Shown here piece after piece: positions 62,317 to 64,000 of a DNA stretch of 64,000 nt; position 1 is the stretch's first letter, and each line of letters begins with the position of its first letter. The translations under genes were made by a program, and so were the position numbers. The notes beneath the pieces are model-generated. The model was not told where the DNA came from. It was given only the letters and a program-made list of their open reading frames with translations, and did no database searches. The stretch covers positions 434,001 to 498,000 of the forward strand of contig NZ_OY781981.1 of the NCBI RefSeq assembly GCF_963677565.1, in the 5' to 3' direction. Source of the stretch: an uncultured Draconibacterium sp. (GTDB taxonomy: Bacteria > Bacteroidota > Bacteroidia > Bacteroidales > Prolixibacteraceae).

Positions 62317-63548
62317 TGTCAAATAAAGAAAAGATGGACAAGTGTTCGTTTTGCGGACGGGAAAAGAAGGAAGTGAATCTTCTTATTGCGGGGATTGACG
62401 GACACATTTGCGACCGTTGTGCCGAGCAGGCTCATTCCATTATTCAGGAAGAGGTAAAAACATCAAGCTCTTTTGATCTCGATGAGATAAAACTGCTAAA
62501 ACCAAAAGAGATCAAGGATTTTCTTGATCAATATGTTATTGGCCAGGATCGCGCAAAACGTATACTCTCTGTATCGGTTTACAATCATTACAAACGATTG
62601 ACACAACACGTTGACGATGATGAAACAGAGATTGAAAAATCAAATATCATTTTAGTTGGTGAAACTGGTACCGGTAAAACGTTGCTGGCACGCACCATTG
62701 CAAAAATGCTACATGTTCCGTTTACCATTGTTGATGCTACCGTACTTACCGAGGCCGGTTATGTTGGAGAAGACATTGAAAGTTTGCTGACCCGCTTACT
62801 GCAGGCTGCCGACTACAATGTGGAAGCTGCCGAGCGCGGGATTGTATTTGTTGACGAGATTGATAAGATCGCTCGTAAAAGCGATAATCCATCGATAACC
62901 CGCGACGTTTCGGGCGAAGGTGTTCAGCAAGGTTTGTTGAAACTGCTAGAAGGATCGATTGTAAATGTTCCGCCTCAGGGAGGACGTAAACATCCGGAGC
63001 AAAAACTGATTCCGGTTGACACGAAGAATATCCTGTTTGTGTGTGGTGGCGCATTTGATGGCATTGAGCGCAAAATTGCTAACCGACTGAATACAAAAGT
63101 TATTGGTTACAGCGCTGCAAAAGATGCTGACCGCATTGAGCGAGAAAACTTGTTACAATATGTTTCACCACAAGATTTAAAATCATTTGGTTTGATTCCG
63201 GAGATCATCGGTCGTTTACCGGTACTAACCTATCTGAATCCTTTGGATAAAGAAACACTTCGCAACATTTTAACTGAACCTAAAAATTCGGTGATCAAGC
63301 AGTACAAAAAACTGTTTAAGCTGGATGAAATTGAGTTGGAATTTGACGAAGAAGCACTGGAATACATTGTTGACAAGGCAATTGAATTCAAATTGGGTGC
63401 ACGTGGGTTACGTTCAATTTGCGAAAATATTATGAATGATGCCATGTTTGATGCACCTTCTGACGAAATCACAGAGCTGCGTATCACGAAAGAATATGCC
63501 GAAAGCCAGGTTGACAAATCGGGCATTAGAAGATTGAAAGCAAGCTAA
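62316..63548 (+). CDS. clpX: ATP-dependent Clp protease ATP-binding subunit ClpX
   Basis: This 410-residue unfoldase has the N-terminal zinc domain CSFCGREKKEV...ICDRCAEQA, Walker A GETGTGKTLL, the pore and box VII blocks TEAGYVGEDIESLLTRLL and GIVFVDEIDKIA, and sensor regions through FKLGARGLRSICENIM. It delivers substrates to ClpP. A terminator follows. Confidence 0.97.
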   Translation: MSNKEKMDKCSFCGREKKEVNLLIAGIDGHICDRCAEQAHSIIQEEVKTSSSFDLDEIKLLKPKEIKDFLDQYVIGQDRAKRILSVSVYNHYKRLTQHVDDDETEIEKSNIILVGETGTGKTLLARTIAKMLHVPFTIVDATVLTEAGYVGEDIESLLTRLLQAADYNVEAAERGIVFVDEIDKIARKSDNPSITRDVSGEGVQQGLLKLLEGSIVNVPPQGGRKHPEQKLIPVDTKNILFVCGGAFDGIERKIANRLNTKVIGYSAAKDADRIERENLLQYVSPQDLKSFGLIPEIIGRLPVLTYLNPLDKETLRNILTEPKNSVIKQYKKLFKLDEIELEFDEEALEYIVDKAIEFKLGARGLRSICENIMNDAMFDAPSDEITELRITKEYAESQVDKSGIRRLKAS

Positions 63549-63570
63549 AATCTTAAGACAAATAAGAGGA

Positions 63571-63599
63571 AAAACCGGACTTTTCAGTTCGGTTTTTTT
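63571..63599 (+). terminator. Terminator after clpX
   Basis: AAAACCGGAC pairs with GTTCGGTTTT (one G.U pair), with a six-base loop and a T run. Confidence 0.85.
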
Positions 63600-63806
63600 A
63601 TTGTTATGGATCTAAATTCTAAATTTATTCTATTATTTAACTTTTATTAACATTATTCTACAAAGCCCTATATTCATACGATATAGAGATTTTTAGCTCT
63701 TAAACATTCACTTTTGTTTATTTTTTTTCACCTTACCTTAAACATACAGCCATGTTTTACTGTTTCACCTTTAAATACATTTTTTAAACTCATAAAATCT
63801 ACAACA

Positions 63807-64000
63807 ATGAAAACAGTAAATTTAAAAAAAATGGTAAGCCTTAAGAGCTTAATTCTTGCAGCATTAGTAATCGTAAGTATGGCTTTTGTTAGCTGTGAAA
63901 AAGAAAATGATGACTACATCCCTCAAAGTGAATTCAGTGATGACTCAATGTTAAAAGCAGGTAATTCCTTACCTCCGGGTGACGCTTCAATTGCAGCAAT
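63807..64000 (+). CDS. Lipoprotein, 3' end cut by window
   Basis: The first 64 codons are visible. A signal peptide (SLILAALVIVSMAFVSC) has a lipobox Cys in VSC, followed by an acidic linker (EKENDDYIPQ). ATG 63807 is the natural start, with a purine-poor, A-rich leader as usual in the phylum. The function cannot be told from this part. Confidence 0.8.
   Translation, partial: MKTVNLKKMVSLKSLILAALVIVSMAFVSCEKENDDYIPQSEFSDDSMLKAGNSLPPGDASIAA

Noticed and set aside
1..64000. Prophage, insertion sequence or integrative element
   Set aside because: No integrase, transposase, phage structural gene or flanking repeat was seen, and gene density and composition look even.

Overview
This is a 64 kb window of a low-GC (about 40 %) Bacteroidota chromosome. 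The gene set looks most like an anaerobic or facultative Bacteroidales/Marinilabiliales-type organism. Supporting signs are starts preceded by TAnnTTTG-type -7 boxes (the Bacteroidota sigma-ABfr consensus), a type IX secretion gene (porQ), a DUF5683 gene after parAB, many SPII lipoproteins and outer-membrane barrels, and family-typical gene orders (rsfS-ftsH-lutC-cdsA-pssA; clpP-clpX). No rRNA, insertion sequence, prophage or CRISPR array was seen. The first and last genes run off the window.

Layout. (1) 1-10.2 kb: a tight plus-strand cell-surface glycan operon. It holds two related membrane proteins with an alkaline-phosphatase/sulfatase-type domain (the second carries a complete YidC/Oxa1-like domain at its N-terminus), a lipoprotein with a GH16 glycanase domain, an AlgI-like MBOAT acyltransferase and an AlgJ/AlgX-like SGNH protein. 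(2) 10.3-22.2 kb: housekeeping genes (SLC12-type transporter, coaD, Nudix hydrolase, pyrE, birA, rsfS, ftsH, lutC-like, cdsA, pssA). (3) 22.2-22.7 kb: a gene-free stretch with a cluster of short GC-rich hairpins, next to an NtrC-type regulator that ends without a DNA-binding domain.

(4) 23.9-38.2 kb: a sulfur and anaerobic-respiration island. One minus-strand operon encodes a polysulfide/thiosulfate reductase-type molybdoenzyme (A, B and C subunits), a sulfur transporter split into two YeeE/YedE half-proteins, and two membrane-anchored rhodanese-fold proteins. Both rhodaneses lack the catalytic cysteine and both end in the same 16-residue tail finishing in Gly-Gly-Cys. A plus-strand pair encodes a Rieske protein and a cytochrome b fused to about 12 c-type haem sites. 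A second minus-strand operon encodes an SQR-like flavoprotein, a DUF1641 protein, a TusE/DsrC-like carrier and a DsrE-like protein. Facing that operon is an FNR-like regulator, with an FNR-type palindrome between them. mobA, needed for the molybdenum cofactor, follows. I infer one redox-controlled system that moves sulfane sulfur and electrons between quinone, periplasmic sulfur compounds and protein carriers with C-terminal cysteines.

(5) 38.2-42.8 kb: tRNA-His, then an ECF sigma factor, a putative anti-sigma factor, two DUF4097/DUF2807-type surface proteins and two small barrels. (6) 42.8-64 kb: mainly housekeeping (sugar isomerase-like lipoprotein, DMT transporter, aldo/keto reductase, porQ-cmk-ispH, priA, rfaE1, parAB, mltD, RNA methyltransferase, oxyR, tRNA-Leu, tig, clpP, clpX) and the start of a lipoprotein gene.

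The strongest candidates for undescribed biology are the YidC-phosphatase fusion in the glycan operon, the paired Cys-less rhodaneses with an identical GGC tail, and the Rieske/cytochrome b/multihaem fusion.
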